The notes: generated from the sequence alone by a model not told the origin. DNA of 64,000 nucleotides from Polynucleobacter sp. (GCA_024642065.1 JAHEBW010000001.1:108963-172962); one strand, 5' to 3'. Counted from the stretch's first letter, positions 9,376-19,423 are shown. Translations and numbers: made by a program.

Positions 9376-11250
9376 TTAAGCTGTGAACAAAGCCTTAATA
9401 GCAGTTAATACACTTTGATCATCCAAAGTGCTGAGGTCGCCAGGGTCACGACCCTCAGCAACCGCTTGTAGTGAACGGCGAACAATCTTGCCTGAACGAG
9501 TCTTAGGCAAAGCGTTCACGATGTAAACGCGTGCAGGTCTTGCAACGGCGCCCAATTGTGAATCCACTGTTTTTAAGATCTCTGCTTCTAGAGTTGCTAC
9601 GTTATTAGCATCTTTAGCAATTGCAAAGCCGATAGCTACTTGGCCTTTCAATTTATCTTCGATACCAACCACTGCCACTTCAGAAACGTTTGGATGACTT
9701 GAAATACTCTCTTCAATCTCGCGAGTACCAAGACGGTGGCCCGCAACGTTGATCACGTCATCGGTACGGCCCAAGATGAAATAGTAACCATCTTTATCTC
9801 TAATACCCCAGTCAAATGTTGAGTACACCAATTTGCCAGGAACTGTATTCCAATAGGTTTTAACGAAACGCTCATCATCACCCCAAACTGTTTGCATGCA
9901 ACCCGGAGGCAATGGGCCTTCAATTGCCACAACACCTTTTTGATCAGGGCCCAATTCAGCACCTGTTGAGTCGTCTAACAACTTCATGTTGTAACCGTAA
10001 ACAGGCACACCTGGTGAACCAAACTTATGCGGCATAACTTCAATGCCACGTTGCAATGCAAGCATTGGCCAACCAGTTTCTGTTTGCCAGTAGTTATCAA
10101 CGATCGGCTTATTGATTGCGCCATGCAACCAAGTTGCTGTTGGCTCATCCAATGGCTCACCCGCCAAGAAAACAGCGCGCAGACTAGATAAGTCATATTT
10201 TGTTAAGAATGCTGGATCTTGTTTTTTCAACACACGTGCTGCTGTTGGTGCTGAGAACATCACTGATACTTTGTATTTCTCAACCAACTTCCACCAGATG
10301 CCTGCGTCAGGACGCAATGGTGTGCCTTCATAGATGATGGTGGCCATACCATTGATCAATGGACCATAAATAATGTAGCTGTGACCAACAACCCAACCAA
10401 TGTCAGAAGTAGTGAACATAGCTTCACCAGGCTTGCCGCCATAAATGTGGCGCATTGATGAAGCTAGAGCAACTGCGTAGCCACCTGTATCACGTTGAAC
10501 ACCTTTAGGCTTGCCAGTTGTACCTGATGTGTAAAGAATGTATGAAGGGTCTGTTGCATCTAACCATTCGCATGGCACTTGCGCATCCATCACCTTGGCA
10601 CGCTCAGTAGCGTAATCCAAATCACGACCTTCTACTTTGGTGTATTCCACCAACTTGCGGTCAATCAATAAAACCTTAGCTGGTTTGTGCTCAGACAAAG
10701 TAATCGCTTCATCCAGCAATGGCTTGTAAGGCACTGGCTTACCACCACGTGCACCCGCATCAGCCAAGATCACCATCTTAGGCTTCGCATCATCAATACG
10801 TGAAGCTAAGCTATGTGAAGCAAAACCACCGAATACCACTGAGTGGATCGCACCTAAACGAGTACAAGCCAACATGGCGAAAGCTGCTTCCGCAATCATC
10901 GGCATATAAATCAATACACGATCACCCTTAACCACACCATGCGCCTTCAAAATGGCGGCCATTCTGTTAACTTCAGTATGTAGTTCTTTAAATGTGTATG
11001 ACTTCTCTTGATCTGTTTCTGTTGAAACAGCTACCAAAGCTTGTTGGTCTGGACGGTCTTTTAAATGACGGTCAACAGCGTTATGACAAAGATTAGTTTT
11101 GCCACCTACGAACCATTTAGCGAATGGAGGATTGCTATAGTCCAATACCTGATCAAAAGGTTTTTGCCATTCAATTAACTGCGCTTGCTCTGCCCAAAAA
11201 CCTTGTGGATCTTTTACAGAACGCTCATGGAAAGCTTTGTAAGCGGACAT
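9376..11250 (-). CDS. prpE: Propionate--CoA ligase (propionyl-CoA synthetase)
   Basis: Activates propionate (and probably acetate less well) to propionyl-CoA through an acyl-adenylate. 624 aa from ATG 11250, chosen because GGGGGA lies just upstream; an ATG 21 bases earlier has no ribosome-binding site. The AMP-binding core has ILYTSGTTGKPKGVQRD (about 245-261), where the QRDTGGY continuation is characteristic of PrpE rather than acetyl-CoA synthetase (LHTTGGY). YWQTETGWP and the C-terminal KTRSGKIVRR with the catalytic, acetylatable Lys are present. No prpBCD genes are adjacent. A link with mmsA at 25 kb, whose product is also propionyl-CoA, is plausible. An Acs paralogue is the alternative reading. 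Confidence 0.88.
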   Translation of the reverse strand: MSAYKAFHERSVKDPQGFWAEQAQLIEWQKPFDQVLDYSNPPFAKWFVGGKTNLCHNAVDRHLKDRPDQQALVAVSTETDQEKSYTFKELHTEVNRMAAILKAHGVVKGDRVLIYMPMIAEAAFAMLACTRLGAIHSVVFGGFASHSLASRIDDAKPKMVILADAGARGGKPVPYKPLLDEAITLSEHKPAKVLLIDRKLVEYTKVEGRDLDYATERAKVMDAQVPCEWLDATDPSYILYTSGTTGKPKGVQRDTGGYAVALASSMRHIYGGKPGEAMFTTSDIGWVVGHSYIIYGPLINGMATIIYEGTPLRPDAGIWWKLVEKYKVSVMFSAPTAARVLKKQDPAFLTKYDLSSLRAVFLAGEPLDEPTATWLHGAINKPIVDNYWQTETGWPMLALQRGIEVMPHKFGSPGVPVYGYNMKLLDDSTGAELGPDQKGVVAIEGPLPPGCMQTVWGDDERFVKTYWNTVPGKLVYSTFDWGIRDKDGYYFILGRTDDVINVAGHRLGTREIEESISSHPNVSEVAVVGIEDKLKGQVAIGFAIAKDANNVATLEAEILKTVDSQLGAVARPARVYIVNALPKTRSGKIVRRSLQAVAEGRDPGDLSTLDDQSVLTAIKALFTA

Positions 11251-11378
11251 ACATTTCCCCCGAATAAACATGAAATAGTTTTAAGAATCCCGATAGGATC
11301 AAATCCTAGGCTGACTTGGCTCTGACACTTAGGGATTTACCCTATAAATCGTGGCCTTAAAACTGCGATTAGCTTGTT

Positions 11379-12779
11379 TTAATTCGATTTTTTTTGATTT
11401 TGGGCCAACTTAGTGTCTGACTTGTTGTCAGTCTTGGCCTTTTTGTTGGTTTTATTCGAGCTGGTTTTTTTATTAGATGCTGTTTTTTTATTGGCGCCAG
11501 AATTTTTCTTAGCTTGGGCTTTCTTTTGCGCTACTTCTTTTTCTAACATCAATGCAGCATTGTTAGCCAAGTGCATCGGCACGTCATTATTTTTTGCAGT
11601 TTTAGGAATGATTACGGTTGAACCTGGTTTGATTCTCATCCCCCTAGGGATGCCGTTAATTTCTCTTAATTGAGCAGCATCCACATTGAGTCTTGTCGCT
11701 AATTTATCAACTGTCTCTCTTGAACCCAACTGAACTGCAGTCCATGAAGATAGTCGTCCCTTATGAGAGTTGATATTTTCTTGGAAAGATTCTGCACGCC
11801 CGAAAGGCAAAAGAATTTGAGGTTCACTGGCACCCAAAATAACGGGCTTATTAAATGATGGATTCATGGCCTTAAATTCTGGCAGTGTCATTCGAGCAAA
11901 CTCTGCAGCTAAATCCACATCAATATCTTTAGAAGTGGTGACAATCACAAAATATGGGTGGTTTTCCAAAGTAGGTAACTTCAGGCCATAAGCTTTAGGG
12001 TCTAAAACAATTTTTTTAACCGCTAGTAATTTTGGTACGTAGTTACGTGTCTCATCGGGCATCTTGAGACTTAAGTAATCAGTTGGTAGGCCTTGGGCTT
12101 GATTGCGCTTGATCGCTTTTGAGACATTGCCCTCACCCCAGTTATAAGCAGCTAGAACTAACTGCCAATCACCGAACATTTTGTACAGACGCTGCAAATA
12201 ATCTAATGCAGCATCTGTGGACTGAATTACATCTCGACGCTCATCTCTAAAAACGTTTTGAGTTAATTTGTAATCTTTGCCAGTTGCTGGCATGAATTGC
12301 CACATCCCCGAGGCTTTAGCTCTTGAAAAGGCCTCTGGATTAAAGGCACTTTCAATGAATGGCAAAAGCGCTAGCTCCATGGGCATTTTGCGACGCTCAA
12401 CTTCTTCAACGATATAAAACAGATAACGCGAAGAACGAGACATCATGCGATCAACATAGTCTGGGCGATCTGAATACCAGCGAACGTGCTTGATGACTAA
12501 AGGGCTATCTAAATCCTCCATCTCAAGGCCATCACGTATGCGATCCCATAGATCGTTATAAGGCGCATTGAGAGAGCCTACAGAGTCTTTATCAATATTG
12601 ACGCGTGGCGCCCTACCTGCTTTGCTTGACTTAGAAACCTTAGTAGGCTCATTGGTCCAATCACCATTCATAGAAGCACAAGCGGTGACCACTGCAGCGA
12701 GAGAGACAATTGCAAGCAAGCGAAGACAACGCTTAGCAAAGCCAATCAACTCTTTGGAAATTTGTAGCTTAATAAGCAT
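11379..12779 (-). CDS. mltD: Membrane-bound lytic murein transglycosylase D
   Basis: Cleaves peptidoglycan glycan strands to 1,6-anhydro-muropeptides. 466 aa. A lipoprotein signal peptide with lipobox VTAC (about 31-34) suggests outer-membrane anchoring. The SLT domain (about 110-230) has the catalytic Glu in LPFIESAFNPEA, followed by SGMWQFMPATG and AAYNWGEG. One LysM module is clear at about 345-395. The last 50 or so residues are a very Lys/Asn/Ser-rich low-complexity tail, longer than in E. coli MltD and perhaps binding anionic wall or DNA. Its ATG overlaps the gloB stop (TAATG), so the two genes are coupled, as in E. coli where mltD and gloB are neighbours. Confidence 0.94.
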   Translation of the reverse strand: MLIKLQISKELIGFAKRCLRLLAIVSLAAVVTACASMNGDWTNEPTKVSKSSKAGRAPRVNIDKDSVGSLNAPYNDLWDRIRDGLEMEDLDSPLVIKHVRWYSDRPDYVDRMMSRSSRYLFYIVEEVERRKMPMELALLPFIESAFNPEAFSRAKASGMWQFMPATGKDYKLTQNVFRDERRDVIQSTDAALDYLQRLYKMFGDWQLVLAAYNWGEGNVSKAIKRNQAQGLPTDYLSLKMPDETRNYVPKLLAVKKIVLDPKAYGLKLPTLENHPYFVIVTTSKDIDVDLAAEFARMTLPEFKAMNPSFNKPVILGASEPQILLPFGRAESFQENINSHKGRLSSWTAVQLGSRETVDKLATRLNVDAAQLREINGIPRGMRIKPGSTVIIPKTAKNNDVPMHLANNAALMLEKEVAQKKAQAKKNSGANKKTASNKKTSSNKTNKKAKTDNKSDTKLAQNQKKSN

Positions 12780-13591
12780 TATTTAAAAATATCTTTCCAG
12801 GCACGCATCGCTGCAAATACATCAACAGGGTCTTTTCGCTTTAAAGGCGTATGACGGTGAACGGCATTAATAACTGGTGAAAAATCACACCTCAGAAATG
12901 GATTAACCAATTTCTCATGTGCAATGGTTGTAGGAATGGTTGGTTTTCCAACCTGTCGCAATGCTTCTGCTCTTGATTTCCAATCCAGTAGATCTTGATT
13001 GTGAGGTTCAACAGCCAGAGCGAATTTTATATTAGATAAGGTGTATTCATGCGCACAGTGCACGAATGTTTCTTCTGGGAGTTGTTTGAGCTTTTCAAGT
13101 GAAGCCACCATTTGCGCAGGAGTTCCCTCAAATAAGCGGCCACAACCAGAAGCAAAGAGTGTGTCACCACAAAATAGGTGTTTGTCATCACCCGCATCCA
13201 TGAAGTAAGCAATGTGACCTGCGGTGTGTCCAGGCACATCCAAAACCCATAGCAAGCAAGCTGGTTTTTGCAGGTGCAAGCTGTCGCCTTGCATCAAGGC
13301 ATCGGTTACGCCGGGGATATCTTCACCAGCAGGTCCATAGACTGTTGGCAAGTGTTGTCCAGATGCTTTTGCCCATGTTAGCAAGTCAGCTATCCCGCCC
13401 ACATGGTCAGCATGGTGATGGGTGATTAAAATAGCTTCCAATGACAGTTGATGCTCTTTTAAATAAGCAATCACTGGCTCGGCATCACCTGGATCGACAA
13501 CTACGGCACAATGACTATCTGACAATAACCAAATATAGTTATCGTCATACGCGGCAATGGGTCGCACTTGTAGTGAATTTTTATCTGGCAT
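12779..13591 (-). CDS. gloB: Hydroxyacylglutathione hydrolase (glyoxalase II)
   Basis: Hydrolyses S-lactoylglutathione in methylglyoxal detoxification, in the cytoplasm. Metallo-beta-lactamase fold with the metal-binding THHHADHVGG segment, the LDVPGHTAGHI and CGDTLFASGCGRLFEG segments, and a C-terminal CAHEYT/NPFLR region specific to glyoxalase II. ATG 13591 gives 270 aa, near the usual 255-265; a start at 13618 would add nine residues and overlap the divergent methyltransferase start (13606). The gene is divergent from that methyltransferase with only 14 bases between starts, so the two promoters must lie within each other's coding sequence or be shared. Confidence 0.95.
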   Translation of the reverse strand: MPDKNSLQVRPIAAYDDNYIWLLSDSHCAVVVDPGDAEPVIAYLKEHQLSLEAILITHHHADHVGGIADLLTWAKASGQHLPTVYGPAGEDIPGVTDALMQGDSLHLQKPACLLWVLDVPGHTAGHIAYFMDAGDDKHLFCGDTLFASGCGRLFEGTPAQMVASLEKLKQLPEETFVHCAHEYTLSNIKFALAVEPHNQDLLDWKSRAEALRQVGKPTIPTTIAHEKLVNPFLRCDFSPVINAVHRHTPLKRKDPVDVFAAMRAWKDIFK

Positions 13592-13605
13592 CTCAAAAAC
13601 AAAGC

Positions 13606-14400
13606 ATGATTCAAGCAAAGCCCAAACAAACTAAGCAAGCGCCCTGGACATCCTGGGATGGTTGGCTTAGCTCAGCTCCAGGACAATATGTCCTGAATTG
13701 GGAACAGGCTCAATTTGACCACATTGTTAGTGATATTTTTGGCTACCATGCACTACAGATAGGCCTACCTCAATTACAGGGCCTCAAAGAAAACCGTATG
13801 CCACTTCAAATGATCTTGAGAGCCCCGCACGACAGGCCCATCGATCATCAGCCAGAAACTTGGCACACCATCAGTGGCATCCCTGAAGAATTACCATTTG
13901 CCAGTCAAAGTGTGGACTTGGTTTTACTACCCCATGTCCTTGAATTTGCAGAAGATCCCCATGCAGTTCTCCGAGAGGTCAACAGAATTTTGATGCCTGA
14001 AGGTCGAGTAGTCATCTCAGGTTTTAATCCCGCGAGCTTATGGGGCTTGAGACAGTATTGCAGCCATTTAATTGGCCAACCTTACCTGCCTCGCGAAGGA
14101 AAATTCATTGATTTATTGCGTATCAAAGATTGGCTGAAACTTTTAGATTTTTCAGTCGATCGTGGTCGCTTTGGCTGTTACCGTTTACCACTTCGAAGTG
14201 CCTCGGGCATGACAAAAATGGGCTTTTTAGAAAAAGCAGGTGATCGTTGGTGGCCAGTGTTAGGTTCTGTATTTATGGTGTCAGCAATTAAACGCGTTTC
14301 TACACTGACACTGGTCGGCCGTGTAGAAGTGAGCACTCCTAAAAAGGCGCCACAACTCAGCACAGCAACGAATTTAAGCAGCCACCCCTCCAATAGCTAA
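13606..14400 (+). CDS. SAM-dependent methyltransferase (Methyltransf_11 type)
   Basis: 264 aa. A class I methyltransferase: the acidic/hydrophobic block LPFASQSVDLVLLPHVLEF (about 99-117) and the following LREVNRILMPEGRVVISG are typical of Methyltransf_11 proteins. The N-terminal motif I is degenerate (HALQIGLPQL), so SAM binding cannot be confirmed by eye. It is regularly found between gloB and rnhA in betaproteobacteria, but its substrate is unknown. ATG 13606 was chosen because the earlier in-frame starts lie inside gloB. rnhA follows after 14 bases, so they form an operon. Confidence 0.85.
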   Translation: MIQAKPKQTKQAPWTSWDGWLSSAPGQYVLNWEQAQFDHIVSDIFGYHALQIGLPQLQGLKENRMPLQMILRAPHDRPIDHQPETWHTISGIPEELPFASQSVDLVLLPHVLEFAEDPHAVLREVNRILMPEGRVVISGFNPASLWGLRQYCSHLIGQPYLPREGKFIDLLRIKDWLKLLDFSVDRGRFGCYRLPLRSASGMTKMGFLEKAGDRWWPVLGSVFMVSAIKRVSTLTLVGRVEVSTPKKAPQLSTATNLSSHPSNS

Positions 14401-14414
14401 CTGGAAAAAACTGA

Positions 14415-14888
14415 ATGAGCGAAGCAGCGAACACCAGCCAAGGAAGAGTCATCATCTATACAGATGGTGCTTGTAAAGGTAATCCAGGTCCTGGAGGCTG
14501 GGGAGTTGTCTTGAGATCAGGCGACAAGGAAAAACACCTGCATGGTGGCGAGACTCTGACAACCAATAACCGCATGGAAATGACTGCAGTGATTGAAGCT
14601 CTCAAAGCTCTCAAGATGGCTTGTCATGTCACGCTTTACACCGACTCCAAATACGTGATGCAAGGGGTTACCGAGTGGATGGGCGGATGGAAAGCTCGCG
14701 GCTGGAAAACAGCCAATAAAGATCCTGTTAAAAACGTCGATTTATGGCAAGAAATCGATAGCCTTCTTGGTAAACACGATATCAATTGGCACTGGGTTAA
14801 AGGTCATGCCGGGCACCCAGGCAATGAATTAGCTGATGCTCTTGCCAATAAGGGTGTTGAAGAGCACCTCAAGAAAATATCGAGCTAA
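14415..14888 (+). CDS. rnhA: Ribonuclease HI
   Basis: Degrades the RNA strand of RNA:DNA hybrids. 157 aa, matching E. coli RNase HI. Catalytic acids are visible in order: Asp in [11 protein letters not shown], Glu in NNRMEM, Asp in YTDSKYV, and the C-terminal [17 protein letters not shown] with the catalytic His and last Asp. It is co-transcribed with the upstream methyltransferase and followed by an intrinsic terminator. dnaQ, its neighbour in many proteobacteria, sits 4.5 kb downstream beyond the RND genes, which may therefore have been inserted between them. Confidence 0.97.
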   Translation: MSEAANTSQGRVIIYTDGACKGNPGPGGWGVVLRSGDKEKHLHGGETLTTNNRMEMTAVIEALKALKMACHVTLYTDSKYVMQGVTEWMGGWKARGWKTANKDPVKNVDLWQEIDSLLGKHDINWHWVKGHAGHPGNELADALANKGVEEHLKKISS

Positions 14889-14910
14889 ATTTAGAGTTAA
14901 AAATGACATT

Positions 14911-14936
14911 AAAACCACCTTTTAGGTGGCTTTTTC
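14911..14936 (+). terminator. Intrinsic terminator after rnhA
   Basis: The stem CCACCT / AGGTGG with a TTT loop, preceded by A residues and followed by CTTTTTC, lies 23 bases after the rnhA stop. Confidence 0.85.
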
Positions 14937-15033
14937 ATTGGGTTCAGGATATCTGCCCCGAAGGTGCAAATGTGCGAGAATATTCCCATAAAACACAAGG
15001 AGATAGTGGGGTAGCATCCTGCCCCCATCAGCT

Positions 15034-16263
15034 ATGAAATTGATTGAACAAATTAAAGCCAAATTATTGAGTTGGGGTTGTGCAGGTGTAAAGCGCGGAA
15101 TTGCTTTGCTTAAAAAAATTGACCTCATCAAAACCTACCAATATTGCATGCTTCACAAAAAGAAAATCATTGCTGGTTTGGTGGTGCTTTATGGCTTGAA
15201 TTACGCCTACAACTATTTCTTTCCTGATACCGGTAAAAAATCTCCACCGCAATTAGTAACAACAACTTTGGTTGAGAAAAAAGATATCCCTGTTATCTTA
15301 GAAGCAACTGGCAACATCATTGCTAAAAATATTGTCGACATTCGCCCTCAAACAACCAACGTTGTCGGCAAGATCCACATCAAAGAAGGTCAAGCTGTAA
15401 AAGCAGGCGACCTACTCTTTACATTAGATGACAGAGCTAGCAAAGCGAACTTTGATAAAGCAAAAGCATTGTCTGACGATGCTGCTCGTCAATACAAACG
15501 CTCTTTAGAATTGATTGAAAGAAAATTTATTTCACAAGCTGCTGCTGATACATCCAAAGCCAATATGGAATCAGCAAAAGCGAATGCCAGAGCTGCTGAA
15601 GTAGCTTTGAGCTTTGATCACATCCGCTCACCGATCAATGGTCGCGCTGGCGTGATTAACGTTTTTGTAGGTAGCTTGGTTCAAGCTGGTACGAACGTGA
15701 CTACCACTAGCAGCGCCACATCTACGACTACAACTGGTGCAATGGTGACCATCACCCAACTAGACCCTATCAATGTGCAGTTCACCATCAGTGAAAAAGA
15801 AATTCCACTGATCCTCGGCAAACGAGAAGAAGGTGATGATTTAACTGTGAGCGTTGAAGTCAATGGCACTGACAAACCAGTTGAAGGCAAAGTGTATGTT
15901 GTTGATAACCAAGTTGATCCAGCCATTGGTGCAGTTCGCGTTAAAGCTGAACTTAGCAACAAAGATGGTTTGATGATCCCAGGTCAATTTGTCAGAATTA
16001 AATTAAAAGCAAAAATGATGAAGGATGCTTTGATCATCCCAACGCATGCTGTTGTGACAAATCCAAAAGGCGACTTCCTCTACGTTGTTGATAAAGACAA
16101 TAAGGTGGCATTAAAGCCTATCAAGGTTGTTTATCAATACCAAGGTCAAAGTGCTGTCACTGGCGTGAATGCAGAAGACAAGATCGTTGTGGAAGGTAAA
16201 CAGAACTTGCGCCCTAACGGCGTTATTAGAGAAGCCAAAAGCGCTGAGAAAGCCAAGAAATAA
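15034..16263 (+). CDS. RND efflux periplasmic adaptor (HlyD/MdtA-like)
   Basis: Membrane-fusion protein linking an inner-membrane RND pump to an outer-membrane channel. 409 aa. A single N-terminal anchor (about 45-62) follows a basic stretch. The lipoyl/barrel-sandwich halves are seen at ATGNIIAKNIVDIRPQ (about 90-105) and the matching SPINGRAGVINVFVG, with a short alpha-hairpin between them, then beta-barrel and membrane-proximal domains. The first 38 residues are unusual for the family. ATG 15148 is an alternative start, though neither site has a convincing Shine-Dalgarno sequence. The stop overlaps the pump ATG (TAATG). No TolC-like gene is in the window. Confidence 0.9.
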   Translation: MKLIEQIKAKLLSWGCAGVKRGIALLKKIDLIKTYQYCMLHKKKIIAGLVVLYGLNYAYNYFFPDTGKKSPPQLVTTTLVEKKDIPVILEATGNIIAKNIVDIRPQTTNVVGKIHIKEGQAVKAGDLLFTLDDRASKANFDKAKALSDDAARQYKRSLELIERKFISQAAADTSKANMESAKANARAAEVALSFDHIRSPINGRAGVINVFVGSLVQAGTNVTTTSSATSTTTTGAMVTITQLDPINVQFTISEKEIPLILGKREEGDDLTVSVEVNGTDKPVEGKVYVVDNQVDPAIGAVRVKAELSNKDGLMIPGQFVRIKLKAKMMKDALIIPTHAVVTNPKGDFLYVVDKDNKVALKPIKVVYQYQGQSAVTGVNAEDKIVVEGKQNLRPNGVIREAKSAEKAKK

Positions 16264-19200
16264 TGAATATCTCTGAGTTATGTATACGCCGTCCAGTGAT
16301 GACGGTTTTGCTATCTTTGGCAACCGTTGCTGCCGGAACAGTGGCTTACCTCAAGATTCCAGTTGCTGCCTTACCTAGCTTTAATACCCCCGTTATTCAG
16401 GTGAGCGCCAATTTACCAGGCGCCAGCCCTGAGAACATGGCATCGTCAGTTGCCCTACCCTTAGAAAAAGAATTCTCAACGATTGACGGTATTACAGTCA
16501 TCAGCTCAACCAATACGCTCGGCAGCTCCAATATCACGCTTGAATTTAATAACAACCGTGACATTGATAAAGCAGCTGTCGATGTGCAAGCCGCTCTTTT
16601 GCGCGCGCAAAGACGTTTACCAATCGAGATGACCAATCCTCCGTCATATCGCAAAGTGAATCCAGCGGATGCGCCTGTGTTGATCATGACAATGACATCA
16701 CCTTCGATGGATTTGTCACAAATTAGTGATTACGCAGAGAACTTAATTTCTCCAACACTTTCAACCATTGACGGTGTTGCTCAAGTTTTGGTTTACGGTC
16801 AAAAACGCTACGCTGTTCGTGTGCAGGTGAATCCCTCACTCTTGGGCGCTAAAAATCTAACGATTGATGATTTAGCAAAAGCCATTAATAGCGCTAACTC
16901 CAACACACCTGTTGGCGTACTTGATGGCCCACGCCAACAGTTAACGATCTACGCTAACCCGCAGATGGTGAAAGCCAGCGAATACGCCAACCTGATTGTG
17001 GCGCAGCGCAATGGTTTACCAATCCGTCTAAAAGATGTTGCTGACGTTCAAGAGAGCTACGAGTCCGTCAAAACCTTAGCGGCATTCAATGGCGAGAGAT
17101 CAATTGCCTTGGCTATTTTGAGACAGCCTACGGCTAACTCTGTGCAGGTGGTGGATTCTGTCAGAGCGATGGTGCCGCAATTTGAAAAACAAATGCCTGC
17201 ATCCATCAAGTTAAATTTATTGATCGACCGCTCTAAATCAATTCGTGAATCCATACATGATGTGAACTTCACTTTATTACTCACCATTGCTTTGGTGGTT
17301 ATGGTGATTTTCTTATTCTTAAAACATCTTTCTGCCACGATCATTCCAACCTTGAGTTTACCGATCTCCTTGATCGGCGCTTTCTCATTGATGTATTGGC
17401 TTGGCTACAGCTTAGATAATATTTCTTTGCTGGGCATCACTATTGCTGTGGGTCTGGTAGTTGATGATGCGATTGTGGTTCTAGAAAACATCATGCGTCA
17501 TATTGAAGATGGCATGGATCCTTTAAAAGCTGCTTTAAAAGGCAGCCGAGAAGTGAGCTTCACAATTATCTCTATCTCGATTTCTTTAGTAGCCGTATTT
17601 ATTCCGATTTTCTTTATGCCAGGCCCTATCGGTTTGCTATTTAGAGAATTTGCTGTTGTGGTGTCTTTATCAATTTTAGTTTCTGCGGTGATGTCACTCA
17701 CATTGGTACCGATGCTTTGCAGCCGCTTCTTACCAAAAGCACACACTATTCCGAAAGAATATCCAATCACCATCAAGTTTGATTATTACTTCGCCAAGGT
17801 TTTAAAGGCCTACGAAACAGCACTAGATTGGGCGTTAGCAAATCAAAAGAAAGTTTTACAAGGGGCGATTGCGACTTTCATTATTACGATTGCTTTGTTT
17901 ATCTGGAGCCCTAAAGGCTTTTTCCCAGAAGAAGATATTGGCCAGCTATTTGTAACAACAGAAGCGGCCGACGATGTGTCATTCAACACGATGGTGGAGT
18001 TGCAAAGTCAAGCAGCAGAAATAGTTCGCAAAAATCCTAACGTTGAAGGTTTAGTTTCTATTATTGGTGGTGGCGCGAACTCAGGCACCAACTCAGGTCG
18101 TATGTTTGTGAACTTAAAACCAAGTGGCGAACGTAGCAAGATGAAACAAGTTTTAGAAAGCTTGCGTGCTGACCTCAGAAATATTCCAGGATTGGCTATT
18201 TATCTAAGACCGATCCAAAACCTTCAATTAGGCGGCAAGGTTACAAAGAGTCGTTATCAATATATTTTGCAAAGCGTGGGCTTTGAAGGCATCAATGAAT
18301 GGTCTACTAAAGTCACGGAAAAGATGCGAGCTGATCCTGAAATCTTCCGAGATATCACGACAGACTCTCAATTAAGAGGTCTTCAAGCTCAAATTGATAT
18401 TGACCGTGAAAAAGCTGCCAGCGCTGGCGTGACTGTTGCGGACATCCGCAATGCCCTCTACTCCGCTTATGGCGAGCGTCAAGTGTCAACCATCTACACC
18501 AGCGTGAATACTTACCAAGTGATTTTGCAAGCGGGTAATGAATACAAACAATATGAAACTGATTTGAATGGCATTTATGTCAGAGGCAGAGCCAGTGACA
18601 AGTTGGTACCTTTATCGAGTATTGCTAGCGTTAGAAGAACTATTGGCCCAACGGCAGTGAACCACCAAGGTCAAGTGCCAGCGGTCACCATCTCTTTCAA
18701 CTTAGCGCCAGATGTTGCTTTAGGTGACGCCACCAAGAAGTTAGAGCAATACGTCAAAGATCTTCAATTACCAACATCCATTATTACTAGCTACGGCGGC
18801 GATGCAGCGGTATTTAAGAGCGGTCAATCTAGCCAAATCATTTTGTTGCTAGCTGCTGTATTGGTTATTTATGTTCTCTTAGGTGTTTTATATGAGAGCT
18901 ATATCCATCCACTCACCATTTTGGCCGGCTTACCTTCTGCTGCCATTGGTGCTTTGGTGTTCTTAAGAATATTTAATTTAGAGCTGACAATTGTTGCGAC
19001 GATTGGTATTTTGCTCTTGATTGGTATTGTGAAGAAAAATGCGATTTTGATGATCGACTTCGCCTTGGATGTGCAACGCAATCAAAACATGAGCCCACGT
19101 GAAGCGATACGTTCAGCTTGCTTGTTGAGATTTAGACCAATCATGATGACAACACTTGCTGCCTTGATGGGTGCCTTACCAATTGCTCTAGGCTTGGGCG

Positions 19201-19361
19201 CGGGTGCAGAATTAAGACAGCCTTTAGGTATTGCAGTTGTCGGCGGCTTGCTGGTCTCTCAAGTGGTAACTTTATTAATTACGCCAGTGATTTATCTGTA
19301 TCTTGATAAATACAGTGGCACAGGTCCTATGCAAATTCCTGCAGAAATGTTGGAAGATTAA
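16263..19361 (+). CDS. RND multidrug efflux transporter, inner-membrane pump
   Basis: Proton-driven pump of the AcrB/MdtB/MexF class. 1032 aa, the standard size. The first helix begins ELCIRRPVMTVLLS, as in the MdtB/MdtC branch. Two homologous halves each carry a large periplasmic loop and six membrane helices. The proton-relay acids are present in the fourth helix (AVGLVVDDAIVVLEN, about 397-411), and the second-half GIVKKNAILMIDFA and PLGIAVVGGLLVSQ segments are conserved. Coupled to the adaptor by a 1-base stop/start overlap. Substrate is not predictable from sequence; the close MdtB-type N-terminus suggests drugs, bile salts or aromatic compounds. Confidence 0.95.
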   Translation: MNISELCIRRPVMTVLLSLATVAAGTVAYLKIPVAALPSFNTPVIQVSANLPGASPENMASSVALPLEKEFSTIDGITVISSTNTLGSSNITLEFNNNRDIDKAAVDVQAALLRAQRRLPIEMTNPPSYRKVNPADAPVLIMTMTSPSMDLSQISDYAENLISPTLSTIDGVAQVLVYGQKRYAVRVQVNPSLLGAKNLTIDDLAKAINSANSNTPVGVLDGPRQQLTIYANPQMVKASEYANLIVAQRNGLPIRLKDVADVQESYESVKTLAAFNGERSIALAILRQPTANSVQVVDSVRAMVPQFEKQMPASIKLNLLIDRSKSIRESIHDVNFTLLLTIALVVMVIFLFLKHLSATIIPTLSLPISLIGAFSLMYWLGYSLDNISLLGITIAVGLVVDDAIVVLENIMRHIEDGMDPLKAALKGSREVSFTIISISISLVAVFIPIFFMPGPIGLLFREFAVVVSLSILVSAVMSLTLVPMLCSRFLPKAHTIPKEYPITIKFDYYFAKVLKAYETALDWALANQKKVLQGAIATFIITIALFIWSPKGFFPEEDIGQLFVTTEAADDVSFNTMVELQSQAAEIVRKNPNVEGLVSIIGGGANSGTNSGRMFVNLKPSGERSKMKQVLESLRADLRNIPGLAIYLRPIQNLQLGGKVTKSRYQYILQSVGFEGINEWSTKVTEKMRADPEIFRDITTDSQLRGLQAQIDIDREKAASAGVTVADIRNALYSAYGERQVSTIYTSVNTYQVILQAGNEYKQYETDLNGIYVRGRASDKLVPLSSIASVRRTIGPTAVNHQGQVPAVTISFNLAPDVALGDATKKLEQYVKDLQLPTSIITSYGGDAAVFKSGQSSQIILLLAAVLVIYVLLGVLYESYIHPLTILAGLPSAAIGALVFLRIFNLELTIVATIGILLLIGIVKKNAILMIDFALDVQRNQNMSPREAIRSACLLRFRPIMMTTLAALMGALPIALGLGAGAELRQPLGIAVVGGLLVSQVVTLLITPVIYLYLDKYSGTGPMQIPAEMLED

Positions 19362-19423
19362 ATACAGGTCAGCACTAATTAACAAGAAACGAACAAGCTT
19401 TTAAAAGGTTATTTAATTACTTC

